41,588 nucleotides of DNA from assembly GCA_934215545.1 (NCBI GenBank), contig CAKQAD010000012.1, positions 1-41,588 of the forward strand. The letters run 5' to 3'. The stretch is from an uncultured Prevotella sp. GTDB taxonomy: Bacteria > Bacteroidota > Bacteroidia > Bacteroidales > Bacteroidaceae. The position numbers were made by a program, and so were the translations under genes. A model generated the notes under the pieces. The model was not told the origin of the DNA. It ran no database searches and saw nothing but the letters and a program-made list of their open reading frames with translations. Every line of letters begins with the position of its first letter. Position 1 is the first letter of the stretch. Positions 17,457-26,250 of this stretch are shown here, one piece after another.

Positions 17457-19658
17457 CTATTTTAGATAATCGAAAAAGTATTGACTTATACGCTCATGCA
17501 GATGTGTGCTCTGATGCCCCATCATATTGTGGGGCTGACCGGGATAAGCAAAAAAGTCGGGCTGGGTGCCTGCCTCTATGCATGCCTTAAGAAACGAGAG
17601 GCAGTGCTGGGGCACCACAACAGGGTCGTTGTAGCCCGTTATTATCTGCAACTTTCCCTTTAAATTCTTGGCTTTACTAAGGAGCGATGTCTTGGAATAG
17701 CCCTCGGGATTGCTTTGGGGGGTGTCCATATAGCGTTCGCCATACATCACTTCATACCAGTGCCAGTCGATTACTGGACCGCCAGCCACACCTACCTTAA
17801 ACACTTCGGGATAATTGGTCATGAGCGAGATTGTCATAAATCCACCGAAGCTCCAGCCATGTACGCCTATCTTGTCGGCATCGACATACGACAACGACTT
17901 GAGATATTCCACGCCCTTCATCTGGTCGAGTATCTCCTCCTGTCCTAATTGGCGGAATGTTGCTTGCTCAAAGGCTTTGCCACGGTTTTCGCTACCGCGA
18001 TTGTCGAGTATGAAGAGTATATAGCCTCGCTGTGCCATATAGGTTTCCCAGCCACGGGAGCGATAATGCCAACTGGCATCTACATTATGTGCGTGTGGTC
18101 CACCATATACATATACTATTGTAGGATATTTCTTGCTGGCATCGAAGTTGGAGGGCTTCACCATGCGCCAATATAAGTCGGTAGTGCCATCGGCAGCCTT
18201 TATAGTTCCACTGGTGTATTGAGGCACATTATAGCCCTTCCATGGGTCTTCGGCACTGAAATAGAGGGTTTTCTTGCCCGTCGCACCATCCACTATTGCA
18301 ATGTTGCGAGGGGTGTCGGGGGTTGAATACGAATCAAAGAGATATTGTCCACTCTTGCTGAGCGTTGCATTATGCCATCCTAATCCATTATAGTCAATCA
18401 ATGTGCGCTTGCCGTTAACGGTGCTGACACTGAATATATTACGCTGTATGGGGCTCAGCTCGTTGGATGCATACACTATGCTTTTATGCTTTGCATCAAA
18501 ACCTATTATGTCCATAACAAGCCATGCACCGCTCGTAAGCTGTTTTAAAATGTCAAACCGTGGCTTGCCACCGTCGGTGGATATGGTGCAAAGATACATG
18601 TGACAATAGCCGTCTTTCTGACTGAGCATCACACACTTGGCATCGTCCCATGGCAAAAAATACAATGGATGCTGGGGCTCTACATATTTCTCGTCGGTCT
18701 CCCTATATAGCTCTCCCAACCGGCTTCCGGTAGTGGCGTCGTATGCTACGAGGCGGCAGTCGTTCTGGTCGCGGTTGAGCTCAAACATATATAATGTCTT
18801 GTCGTCGGGACTCCAGGTGATGTTGGTGAAGTAGCGGTCGGTGGGGTCGCCGGCATCAAGGTAGACGGTATTGCCCGTAGCCATATTGTGCACACCAACA
18901 GTAACCTTGTGCGATGTCTTGCCGGCCATAGGATATTTGTCGGGGGCAGGCGTAGCAATGTTCCACTTGCTTGGGTCGTTGCGGTCGAAATCTATTTCAG
19001 GAATTGTCACCTGAGGATAGTCGGCCACCATGCTTTGGTCCATACGATAGAATGCCATCTTGGTGCCTCTATTGCTAAAGAACACTCCACCGTCAATGCC
19101 AAATTCATTGCGATGAACGCTCTGTCCATAAACTATCGACGAGGAGCCATCGGTGCTCAACTGGTGTTTCTTGCCATTGACCGACACCCATAGATTGTCG
19201 TTTTGAAGATAGGCTACAGCACCGCTTAACCGATTGTGCATCAACACGTTCTCATCCTCGGCTATATCATAGCTCGAAACTATTTGCTTCTTCTTGAAAT
19301 CGATGTCCAACAATGCTTTGCCTGTGTTTATACTGGCTACACTACGGTCGGCATAAGGCAGTGCTACATTCGAAAGGGATACGACCCTCGCACCTTCGTC
19401 TATGCATTTGTTAATATCGTCAAGAGTAAAGAGCAGTGTCTCTTTGCCACTTTGCTTGTTAACAAGATAGCATGCCTCCTTGTCACGGTGCACAAGCTGA
19501 TCGCCCCACCATGTACAGTTGCGATTTTTGGGCACCATATTTTTATAGTTGTTGCCACCAAAGTTCAAATCCTCCAGGGTCAACTCCTTCTGCTGTGCAC
19601 TCATTGTCAATGCCACTAATATGGTGTATAATAAAGCTACAAGATGCTTAGTCTTCAT
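17457..19658 (-). CDS. S9 family peptidase, dipeptidyl peptidase IV type
   Basis: A 733-residue secreted serine peptidase. The start is MKTKHLVALLYTILV at 19658, giving a signal peptide ending near SAQQ; the open frame continues far upstream but only as a shadow of the methyltransferase gene. The N-terminal two thirds form a beta-propeller of the DPP-IV type (TWSPDDKTLYMFELNRDQ). The C-terminal alpha/beta hydrolase domain has the catalytic Ser603 in GWSFGGF, Asp678 in TGYNDPVV and His710 in GQPHNMMG. Enzymes of this kind remove N-terminal dipeptides, often after Pro, in the periplasm or at the surface, and help peptide feeding in Prevotella-like bacteria. It overlaps the end of the methyltransferase gene by 11 bases, so they are co-transcribed. 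Confidence 0.93.
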   Translation of the reverse strand: MKTKHLVALLYTILVALTMSAQQKELTLEDLNFGGNNYKNMVPKNRNCTWWGDQLVHRDKEACYLVNKQSGKETLLFTLDDINKCIDEGARVVSLSNVALPYADRSVASINTGKALLDIDFKKKQIVSSYDIAEDENVLMHNRLSGAVAYLQNDNLWVSVNGKKHQLSTDGSSSIVYGQSVHRNEFGIDGGVFFSNRGTKMAFYRMDQSMVADYPQVTIPEIDFDRNDPSKWNIATPAPDKYPMAGKTSHKVTVGVHNMATGNTVYLDAGDPTDRYFTNITWSPDDKTLYMFELNRDQNDCRLVAYDATTGSRLGELYRETDEKYVEPQHPLYFLPWDDAKCVMLSQKDGYCHMYLCTISTDGGKPRFDILKQLTSGAWLVMDIIGFDAKHKSIVYASNELSPIQRNIFSVSTVNGKRTLIDYNGLGWHNATLSKSGQYLFDSYSTPDTPRNIAIVDGATGKKTLYFSAEDPWKGYNVPQYTSGTIKAADGTTDLYWRMVKPSNFDASKKYPTIVYVYGGPHAHNVDASWHYRSRGWETYMAQRGYILFILDNRGSENRGKAFEQATFRQLGQEEILDQMKGVEYLKSLSYVDADKIGVHGWSFGGFMTISLMTNYPEVFKVGVAGGPVIDWHWYEVMYGERYMDTPQSNPEGYSKTSLLSKAKNLKGKLQIITGYNDPVVVPQHCLSFLKACIEAGTQPDFFAYPGQPHNMMGHQSTHLHERISQYFFDYLK

Positions 19659-21147
19659 CGCCAAATTCACGTTTTTTGTTATTATATCCCTTCGAAGGTT
19701 TGCGGTCGTCAGCACGACGCTTGTCGCCGAAGCGCTTGTCGCCGAACTTTCCTTGCTTGTCGTAGCGGTCGCCACGCTTGCCATCGAAACGCTTTGATCC
19801 ACGCTTGTCGTCGAAACCACCACGACGCTTGCCATCATTTGCACCACGACGCTCAAATGAGTGGAATTTAAATGAACGAATGTCAGCCTCTTCATTCTCA
19901 GCCTCTTCATCGAGACGCTTTTTGAACTCACGATTCTTCTTGAAACGGTGCTTCTCCGCCATCTGGCGCTTCTCGTCTTCGGTCTTCACTATTCCTCCCT
20001 CCTGGCGGAACTCCTTCATCTTGCCATCGAAAATCGAGTATTTGCGCAGCTCGCACTCAAGCGAACCATTGTAGACGGGAATTTTTATTGATGGCTTCAA
20101 GCCTATCGCCTCAAAACACTCCTGACGGTAGCTTAGCACCCATGCCTCATTGCCCATAAACGAATGTTTAAGGCGCTCGCCTATCATCTTATAGGTGTTC
20201 AGAAGGTTTGGCGTAGAAATGCGCTCACCATAGGGAGGGTTAACCATCAGCAGGCTCTTGTTCTGTGGCTTTGTGAAATCCTTGAAGTCGGCACACTCCA
20301 CGGTGATGTCGTTAGAAAGACCAGCAGCACGCACGTTAAGACGTGCAGTGTTCACCGCCTTCATGTCGATATCATAGCCATAAATGTGATGATTGAACTC
20401 GCGTTCCTGCGAATCGTCGTTGTAGATCTCATCGAAGAGCTCTGCATCGAAGTCGGGCCATTTCTCGAAAGCAAACTCCTTGCGGAATATACCAGGGGCC
20501 ATATTGTGAGCTATCAGCGCAGCCTCAACCAATAGGGTTCCTGAACCACACATAGGATCAATGAAATCGGTGTCGCCATTCCATCCCGTCATCAGTATCA
20601 TACCGGCTGCAAGCACCTCGTTGAGAGGAGCTTCTACACTCTCCTGGCGATAGCCACGACGGTGCAACGACTCGCCACTGGAATCGAGAGAAAGGGTGGC
20701 ATCTGTCTCGGCAATATGGATATTCAGACGAATGTCGGGATTGCTCACAGAAATGTTAGGACGACTGCCTGTGCGCTCACGAAATTGGTCAACAATAGCA
20801 TCCTTAACCTTGTATGTAACAAAACGTGAATTACGGAACTCTTCAGAATATACCACAGAGTCTACAGAGAATGTCTTGCCACTCTCTATATATTGGCTCC
20901 AATCTATCTTCTTAATCTCTTCATAAACCTCATCAGCAGAACGCGCTTTAAACTGCGCTATGGGTTTCAAAATCCTAATGGCTGTGTGCAACTGGAAGTT
21001 AGCACGATACATCAGTTCCTTGTCGCCAGTAAACGACACCATACGTCTGCCTATCTCTACATTATTGGCTCCCATAGCGGTGAGCTCTTTTGCCAACACG
21101 GGTTCTAATCCCATGAAAGTCTTGGCTATTAGTTGAAATTCGTTCAT
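19648..21147 (-). CDS. THUMP-domain class I SAM-dependent RNA methyltransferase with basic tail
   Basis: A 499-residue protein related to YpsC and to the N-terminal half of RlmL, which makes m2G in 23S rRNA. A THUMP RNA-binding region spans about residues 45-165. The Rossmann methyltransferase follows, with FIDPMCGSGTLLVEAA (SAM motif) and MVNPPYGERI (catalytic motif IV, near 302-308). From about residue 430 the protein becomes a disordered tail rich in Gly, Lys, Arg, Asp and Phe, with repeats such as KRFDGKRGDRYDKQGKFGDK and RFGDKRRADDRK, probably an extra RNA-binding arm. The exact target base is not proven from sequence. Its stop lies inside the start of the DPP-IV gene, which is unrelated in function. 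Confidence 0.9.
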   Translation of the reverse strand: MNEFQLIAKTFMGLEPVLAKELTAMGANNVEIGRRMVSFTGDKELMYRANFQLHTAIRILKPIAQFKARSADEVYEEIKKIDWSQYIESGKTFSVDSVVYSEEFRNSRFVTYKVKDAIVDQFRERTGSRPNISVSNPDIRLNIHIAETDATLSLDSSGESLHRRGYRQESVEAPLNEVLAAGMILMTGWNGDTDFIDPMCGSGTLLVEAALIAHNMAPGIFRKEFAFEKWPDFDAELFDEIYNDDSQEREFNHHIYGYDIDMKAVNTARLNVRAAGLSNDITVECADFKDFTKPQNKSLLMVNPPYGERISTPNLLNTYKMIGERLKHSFMGNEAWVLSYRQECFEAIGLKPSIKIPVYNGSLECELRKYSIFDGKMKEFRQEGGIVKTEDEKRQMAEKHRFKKNREFKKRLDEEAENEEADIRSFKFHSFERRGANDGKRRGGFDDKRGSKRFDGKRGDRYDKQGKFGDKRFGDKRRADDRKPSKGYNNKKREFGDED

Positions 21148-21242
21148 ATTCGTAAATAACGGTTTTCTGCTTTTCTTTTATATATTCGTATCTTTTATTA
21201 ATAGTTCTAATTGTTCGTATCTACACACTGGCAACAACCACA

Positions 21243-22154
21243 TCAGAATCTGTTTACTTTCGTGGTATGGGCCTCCATATCATCGGTCACCCATACATTA
21301 GCTCCAACAACACAGTTGTCGCCAATAGTAATGCGGCCTAACACGGTGGCATTGGCATATATCACAACATTATTTCCAATTATAGGGTGGCGGGCAATGC
21401 CCTTTATCGGGTTGCCATCATCGTCAAGCGGAAAACTCTTTGCTCCTAAAGTAACGCCCTGATAAATCTTGACATTATCGCCAATAATACATGTAGCTCC
21501 TATTACAACTCCTGTGCCATGATCGATGGTAAAGTATTTGCCAATTGTGGCTTGGGGATGAATGTCAATACCGGTTTCTGAGTGAGCCATCTCTGTGAGC
21601 ATCCTTGGGATTAAGGGCACACCAAGCAAATGTAGTTCATGGGCCACACGATAGTTGGTTAAAGCTTTGATTATCGGATAGCAGGCAATCACCTCACTTG
21701 TACTGCAAGCTGCAGGGTCGCCATTATATGCAGCCATAACATCGGTGGCAAGCGTGCTTCGTATTTGGGGCAGACGATCTATCATTAGTGCAGACAACTC
21801 TCTGGCAGATTGCTGCTTGCTGGCTGACTCTGGGTGGATGCCAGACGACACAGCAGTAGTACCTTCTGTTTCCATAAAGCAAAGCCCGGCTTCTATCTGT
21901 TGAGTCAGCAGATGATGAAGGCGCTCAACACCAACACCTATATGGTAGTGTAGCGTATGTATATTCACCGACGATTTGCCATAATATCCAGGAAATAATA
22001 TTGAACGCAACAGCAGCACTATCTCTTCAAGCACCGCTCCTGATGGCAATGGGTGTCCATCACCATGCGGATGAAACACTCCCTTAAGCCTCTGCGGCTC
22101 GCTGAGTTGCTCCACGGTGGCTGCAAGCATATCACTAAAATTCATATTTGCCAT
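21243..22154 (-). CDS. cysE: serine O-acetyltransferase
   Basis: A 303-residue left-handed beta-helix enzyme that makes O-acetylserine from serine and acetyl-CoA, the precursor of cysteine. The C-terminal hexapeptide domain shows GIDIHPQATIGKYFTIDHGTG with the catalytic Asp-His pair, followed by VIGATCIIGDNVKIYQGVTLG and a second repeat block GRITIGDNCVVGANVW. The N-terminal alpha-helical part is longer than in E. coli CysE and resembles the EpsC-type form found in this phylum. The Met at 22154 or the Met three codons later could be the start; the downstream one gives MNFSDML. A -7 box lies 55 bases upstream. A partner cysteine synthase is not in the window. Confidence 0.93.
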   Translation of the reverse strand: MANMNFSDMLAATVEQLSEPQRLKGVFHPHGDGHPLPSGAVLEEIVLLLRSILFPGYYGKSSVNIHTLHYHIGVGVERLHHLLTQQIEAGLCFMETEGTTAVSSGIHPESASKQQSARELSALMIDRLPQIRSTLATDVMAAYNGDPAACSTSEVIACYPIIKALTNYRVAHELHLLGVPLIPRMLTEMAHSETGIDIHPQATIGKYFTIDHGTGVVIGATCIIGDNVKIYQGVTLGAKSFPLDDDGNPIKGIARHPIIGNNVVIYANATVLGRITIGDNCVVGANVWVTDDMEAHTTKVNRF

Positions 22155-22208
22155 GGGTCTTTTTTACAGAATATATCGGGGCGATATACATAATATATAT
22201 ATTGCCTA

Positions 22209-22216
22209 CAAAATTA
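22209..22216 (-). promoter_or_regulatory. -7 box (TAATTTTG) of the cysE promoter
   Basis: TAATTTTG on the minus strand lies 54 bases before the cysE start, with GATTG about 20 bases further upstream as a fair -33 element. The spacing fits the Bacteroidota promoter. Confidence 0.6.
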
Positions 22217-22380
22217 ATAATAAAATTCAAAACACACAATCGACAAAAGCATTAAATCTGCCTTATAAGGCTACATTTGCCATAAAAAGCACTTGAAGGC
22301 ATGTATGGAGAGTCGACACATAGTGCAACCAAAACAATGGCTATGGATAGCTGCAAGTACAACACTATCAAAACATCATA

Positions 22381-22419
22381 ATTAAGGGTGTGCCAAGTTA
22401 TACCTGACACACCCTTAAT
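22381..22419 (-). terminator. Hairpin downstream of pyk, possible terminator
   Basis: ATTAAGGGTGTG and CACACCCTTAAT form a perfect 12-bp stem around 15 bases, about 130 bases after the pyk stop. There is no long T-run on the minus strand, so it may be a 3' stabilising stem instead of an efficient terminator. Confidence 0.5.
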
Positions 22420-22545
22420 AGAATAAATATCATTACGGCACATAAATCAAATATATGTATTGCCATAATATCAAATATCATTATGTCTCTCAAAATAAAT
22501 AATGATACGATAGGGCATTCACCCAAAAGAAACAATGAGATTGTA

Positions 22546-23991
22546 TTAATTGTTAGGCAAGTGGAACTCATACGACTTGTCGAACACTTGTGCCACCTGG
22601 TTGATTTCAAGGAAGGTGGTACCGGTTGGGTTGCCCATGCCAAAGCTGCCACTAAGGTAAGCTATCTTATCATCAAGCGTGATATATCCCTTCTGTCGGA
22701 GCATTCTGAGTGCTGCAGTGAACATGAACTTTGGTGAGACTTGCTCCTTCTGATGGATGGGAATAACGCCGAAACTCAGATTGAGCCAACGCTGGGTCTT
22801 TTCCTTATAGCAGATAGCAAGGATGGGGTTAGGACCACGGAAGGCTGCAAGATGTCTAACAGTCTCGCCTGTGAGGCTATCGGTGATAATGCCTGCAACA
22901 CCAAGTTTGCGAGTGGCATCAATGGCGGCATGTGCAAGGAATTCACGCTGAGTGCAGTTTTGGTTCATAGGCACCTCATAATCGCTGAGGGCGGCACGGT
23001 CGCGTTCTGCCTGCTCGGCTATGGCAGCCATGGTCTGCACAGCCTCAAGGGGATACTTGCCACTTGCTGTCTCTCCACTGAGCATAAGGGCATCGGTATA
23101 GGAGTAAATGGCATTGGCAATATCTGTTACTTCAGCTCGTGTAGGACGGGGATTCTTTATCATGGTATGAAGCATCTGGGTTGCCACAATCACTGGCTTT
23201 TTCTTCATCACACACTTGCGAATGATCTGACGCTGTATGCCCGGTATTTTCTCAATGGGCACCTCAATACCAAGATCACCACGGGCTATCATTATACCAT
23301 AAGAGGCATCAATAATCTCATCAATATTGTCTACTCCCTCCTGATTCTCTATCTTTGAAATGATTTTGATGTCACTATTGTGAGCATCAAGTATCTTCTG
23401 TATGGCAAGGACATCGCTTGCAGAGCGAACAAAGGAATGGGCTATAAAGTCAATATCCTGCTCTATAGCAAGGAGTATATTGTCATGGTCCTTCTGAGTA
23501 ATAGCAGGCAAGGCTATATGTTCGCCCGGTACATTAACACTCTTGTGGGCGCCGAGCACTCCATCGTTCTGCACCTGTGCTATGAGCATTGGACCATCGG
23601 TGTCTATAACCTCCATGTCGAGCTCGCCATCGTCGAAGAGCACATGGTCGCCAACCCTGACATCCTTAGCGAAGTCGGGATAAGACACATTAACAATGTC
23701 GTGAGTCGTGCATACGTCTGGTCGCCCCATTATTTTTACCATATCACCAGTCTGGAAGCTAATTGGCTCCGCAACATCGGTTGTGCGCACTTCCGGACCT
23801 TTGGTATCAATCATCAAGGCAAGGTGGGGTGAAACCTGTCTTACATTCTTTATAATGGTGCGTATCCCGTCGGGAGTGGCATGCGCGGTGTTCATACGTA
23901 CTACGTTGATGCCCGCAAAAAAAAGTTTACGGATGAAATCAACATCACAACGCCGGTCACTAATCGAAGCAACAATCTTTGTCTGTTTCAT
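22546..23991 (-). CDS. pyk: pyruvate kinase
   Basis: A 481-residue enzyme that turns phosphoenolpyruvate and ADP into pyruvate and ATP, the last step of glycolysis. The N-terminus MKQTKIVASISDRRC and VVRMNTAHA give the first barrel strands. IDTKGPEVRT carries the K+/substrate residues, IISKIENQEGVDNIDEI holds the catalytic Lys-Glu region, and MIARGDLGIEVP is the metal-binding loop. TADMLSGETASGKYP-like sequence (LMLSGETASGKYP) follows. The C-terminal domain is complete (LNLSFGVIPIH). A TATCTTTG box lies about 110 bases upstream. Together with pflB it supplies and consumes pyruvate, although they are not in one operon. Confidence 0.97.
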   Translation of the reverse strand: MKQTKIVASISDRRCDVDFIRKLFFAGINVVRMNTAHATPDGIRTIIKNVRQVSPHLALMIDTKGPEVRTTDVAEPISFQTGDMVKIMGRPDVCTTHDIVNVSYPDFAKDVRVGDHVLFDDGELDMEVIDTDGPMLIAQVQNDGVLGAHKSVNVPGEHIALPAITQKDHDNILLAIEQDIDFIAHSFVRSASDVLAIQKILDAHNSDIKIISKIENQEGVDNIDEIIDASYGIMIARGDLGIEVPIEKIPGIQRQIIRKCVMKKKPVIVATQMLHTMIKNPRPTRAEVTDIANAIYSYTDALMLSGETASGKYPLEAVQTMAAIAEQAERDRAALSDYEVPMNQNCTQREFLAHAAIDATRKLGVAGIITDSLTGETVRHLAAFRGPNPILAICYKEKTQRWLNLSFGVIPIHQKEQVSPKFMFTAALRMLRQKGYITLDDKIAYLSGSFGMGNPTGTTFLEINQVAQVFDKSYEFHLPNN

Positions 23992-24101
23992 TGTTTTAAA
24001 AATTTAGTTGACGAGTTGACGATCAATCATGTTGTTGCGCTCTGCAAACAAACCAAACAACTTCATTATCACCAACCTTCTCATTATCCTTTTTCGTGGT
24101 G

Positions 24102-24109
24102 CAAAGATA
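24102..24109 (-). promoter_or_regulatory. -7 box (TATCTTTG) of the pyk promoter
   Basis: TATCTTTG on the minus strand, 110 bases before the pyk ATG. CTTG and TTG lie 22 and 16 bases further upstream as candidate -33 elements. It is back to back with the promoter of the truncated receptor gene. Confidence 0.6.
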
Positions 24110-24187
24110 CAGAAAAAAAATTATACAATAGCAAGTGAACAACATCTTTCATAACAAATTATGATTGTGGCACATAAATAATATGCA

Positions 24188-24195
24188 TAATTTTG
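24188..24195 (+). promoter_or_regulatory. -7 box (TAATTTTG) before the truncated TonB receptor
   Basis: TAATTTTG with TTG 20 bases upstream (24165-24167), a textbook Bacteroidota spacing. The promoter still looks good although the gene it drives is truncated. Confidence 0.6.
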
Positions 24196-24231
24196 CAAAC
24201 TGAAAAAAAAGAAATAGCAACAAATACAACA

Positions 24232-24741
24232 ATGAACATTATATTATTAGCATTCACGCTCCTATCAACCCACCCCATCACACCAGAAACACATGCTGCC
24301 AACAGCACAAAAAGCGGTATTAGCGACACAACATTGGTGCACAATCTCAACGAGGTGTTGGTGTCGACCAACACTAAAGATTTATTACAGCTGCATCGAC
24401 AGCCTGCCAGCAGTAGCACACTATCTGCAGCCAACCTAAACAGCTATGCACTCAACGACATGAGAAGCGCAGCCATGTTGATACCATCGTTTGTTATGCC
24501 TGAATATGGGACAAGATACACATCTGCCATTTATGTCAGGGGGATTGGTTCAAGGGTTAATGCCCCTGCCGTAGGAATGTATGTCGACGATATTCCATTA
24601 GTAAGCAAATGCAGTTTCAACACTCATCTGTATGGGGTACGGCGCATAGATGTGGTGAGAGGGCCACAAGGCACATTGTATGGACAATTACCACACAGAA
24701 TGGCTACCATACGGAATGGTTACCATACGGAATGGGCTTGA
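24232..24741 (+). pseudogene. TonB-dependent receptor, truncated after the plug domain
   Basis: The frame gives 169 residues from MNIILLAF. It has a signal-like start, then a TonB plug domain with NEVLVSTNTKDLLQLHRQPASS, a Pro-rich SFVMPEYGTRYTSAIYVRGIG segment, AVGMYVDDIPL and RIDVVRGPQGTLYG, all typical of the plug of outer-membrane TonB receptors. In intact proteins several hundred residues of beta-barrel follow GTLYG. Here the frame instead reads a few unrelated residues through a 16-bp tandem repeat and stops, six bases before the stop of tilS on the other strand. It therefore cannot form a transport channel. Most likely it is the remnant of a deletion that removed the barrel; a mis-joined assembly is the other explanation. 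The promoter remains. Confidence 0.85.
24699..24737. repeat. 16-bp tandem repeat at the receptor break point
   Basis: AATGGCTACCATACGG (24699-24714) and AATGGTTACCATACGG (24715-24730) differ at one base and are followed by a partial third unit, AATGGGC. The repeat marks where receptor homology is lost. ACCAT/ATGGT gives small overlapping hairpins. Confidence 0.85.
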
Positions 24742-24746
24742 TTGCA

Positions 24747-26189
24747 CTACTTCGTATAACCAACCTTATTAATATACAAAGCAACTCTAACCGCTTGGGT
24801 TGTAACTGAAGTAATACGACAACTATTATCAATACGTTCACCAACAAGCCATAATATATTGTCGTCAGCATCGGTGACAACAAGCTGGCGCTGCTTGTCA
24901 AAAAGCGTTTTCTTGCGATCTGTTAGATAATCGCTAACAAGTTTTGTTCCTTTCATGCCAAATGGAGTGAATCTATCTGCAGAGCATATTGGGCGTATGT
25001 GCAATGGAAAATGCACATGCTCACTATCAAGACACACCTCATGTGGAGAGCGGCTAACGTTATAGGTTTTGTCGACCGACTCTTGGCAAAAGGAGAACTT
25101 ATGCATGGTATCATAAACATAAATTCCAGGCTCTATAACCTTCATCACCTTTTGCGTTAATTCATAATGTGGTTGTATGAGCAGTTTGCCACGACAGACA
25201 AGCAGATCGTGCGACTTCGACTGAAATAATTTGCCCGAGATGTTATTCATATCGCCGCAAGAAACATAATGAAATATGTCTTGCGTCTGTGACGATAAAA
25301 AGCCATAACGCTTAAGTAATTCATGAAGAATACTCTCGGCCGACAACTCAACCAAGAGTTTGCTGATATCAACTTCCACCTGCCCATCAGCAGAATTAGA
25401 GAAAACCGTCACCCTATCTATCGCTTCATTTACAGCACGCCGAAACAAAGCGTAAGCATCGCCAACGCGCAACGACGTTTCGAAAATGCTTTGCACGACA
25501 TTAGGGTTGAGTTCCTGCAATAGTGGAATGATGTTAAGCCTCACTTTGTTACGCTTAACATCTGCCACAAGATTAGTACTGTCTGTTACATACCCCTGAC
25601 CTATCGCATTAAGATAACGCACAATGTCAGCACGACTTACACACAATAGTGGACGAAACACAGAACCATTGCGAGGCAAGATGCCACGAATGCCACGAAT
25701 GCCTGTACCACGAACAAGATTTAATATAGTTGTCTCAACGCTATCGTCGCGATGATGTGCCACCAAAATGCCATCAGCGCCAATATCACTACGCAACTGT
25801 TCAAAATAATTATAGCGAAGTTCACGAGCAGCCATTTCAATGCTCTGACGATGCAACGAGGCATACTCCTTAGTGTCGAAATGAACCAAATGCAGCTTTA
25901 TGCCTTTAGCTTTACATAATGCTATGCAAAACTGTTCATCACCATCCGACTCACTACCACGGAGGTGAAAATTGCAATGCACCGCTTCTATTTGTAACGA
26001 GCCATTAAAGGCAGGATAACGAAAGCCATCACCAACAGAAAGGGCATGCATGGCACATAGCAATGCCACACTATCGGCACCGCCACTAAGAGCTACAAGA
26101 TACTTGCCTCCGTTGGTAAAAAAATTGTGAACAGAGGAAAATTCATGCACTCTGTTCACAAAATCCTTTGCAAAATCAATGTCTGTCAT
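24747..26189 (-). CDS. tilS: tRNA(Ile)-lysidine synthase
   Basis: A 480-residue enzyme that attaches lysine to C34 of tRNA-Ile (CAU) using ATP, so that it reads AUA and is charged by IleRS. The PP-loop signature SGGADS lies at 35-40 (YLVALSGGADSVALL). VHCNFHLRGSESDGDEQFC and GILVAHHRDDSVETTILNLVRGTG are characteristic of TilS. The C-terminal domain includes FTPFGMKGTKLVSDYLTD, the tRNA acceptor-binding part. It is complete, with its stop only 6 bases from the end of the truncated receptor frame on the plus strand, so the deletion seen there spared it. No terminator is visible after it. It is functionally linked to ileS in the same window but separately transcribed. Confidence 0.95.
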   Translation of the reverse strand: MTDIDFAKDFVNRVHEFSSVHNFFTNGGKYLVALSGGADSVALLCAMHALSVGDGFRYPAFNGSLQIEAVHCNFHLRGSESDGDEQFCIALCKAKGIKLHLVHFDTKEYASLHRQSIEMAARELRYNYFEQLRSDIGADGILVAHHRDDSVETTILNLVRGTGIRGIRGILPRNGSVFRPLLCVSRADIVRYLNAIGQGYVTDSTNLVADVKRNKVRLNIIPLLQELNPNVVQSIFETSLRVGDAYALFRRAVNEAIDRVTVFSNSADGQVEVDISKLLVELSAESILHELLKRYGFLSSQTQDIFHYVSCGDMNNISGKLFQSKSHDLLVCRGKLLIQPHYELTQKVMKVIEPGIYVYDTMHKFSFCQESVDKTYNVSRSPHEVCLDSEHVHFPLHIRPICSADRFTPFGMKGTKLVSDYLTDRKKTLFDKQRQLVVTDADDNILWLVGERIDNSCRITSVTTQAVRVALYINKVGYTK

Positions 26190-26194
26190 TATGA

Positions 26195-26246
26195 AATAAC
26201 TACATTAAACAATTGCAGTAAATAACTACATTAAATAGCTGTATTA
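26195..26246. repeat. 26-bp tandem duplication between rlmI and tilS
   Basis: Two adjacent 26-base units (26195-26220, 26221-26246), each beginning AATAACTACATTAAA. They agree over the first 15 bases and diverge after that. The duplication fills most of the 61-base gap between tilS and the methyltransferase gene. Confidence 0.75.
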
Positions 26247-26250
26247 AATA

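Larger units (their letters stand above)
22155..22545. other. 391-base gap between pyk and cysE: cysE promoter and a hairpin
   Basis: AT-rich spacer between two minus-strand genes. It holds the likely cysE -7 box (22209-22216) and a strong hairpin (22381-22419). The short open frames across it have no homologous look and cross the hairpin, so I see no gene here. Confidence 0.6.

Noticed and set aside
19659..19931. N-terminal extension of the DPP-IV-like peptidase frame
   Set aside because: It lies inside the methyltransferase gene out of frame and is Ser/Thr/Val-rich; the signal peptide starts at 19658.
22252..22652. Short minus-strand frames between pyk and cysE
   Set aside because: They cross the 22381-22419 hairpin or the end of pyk and look like random AT-rich translation.
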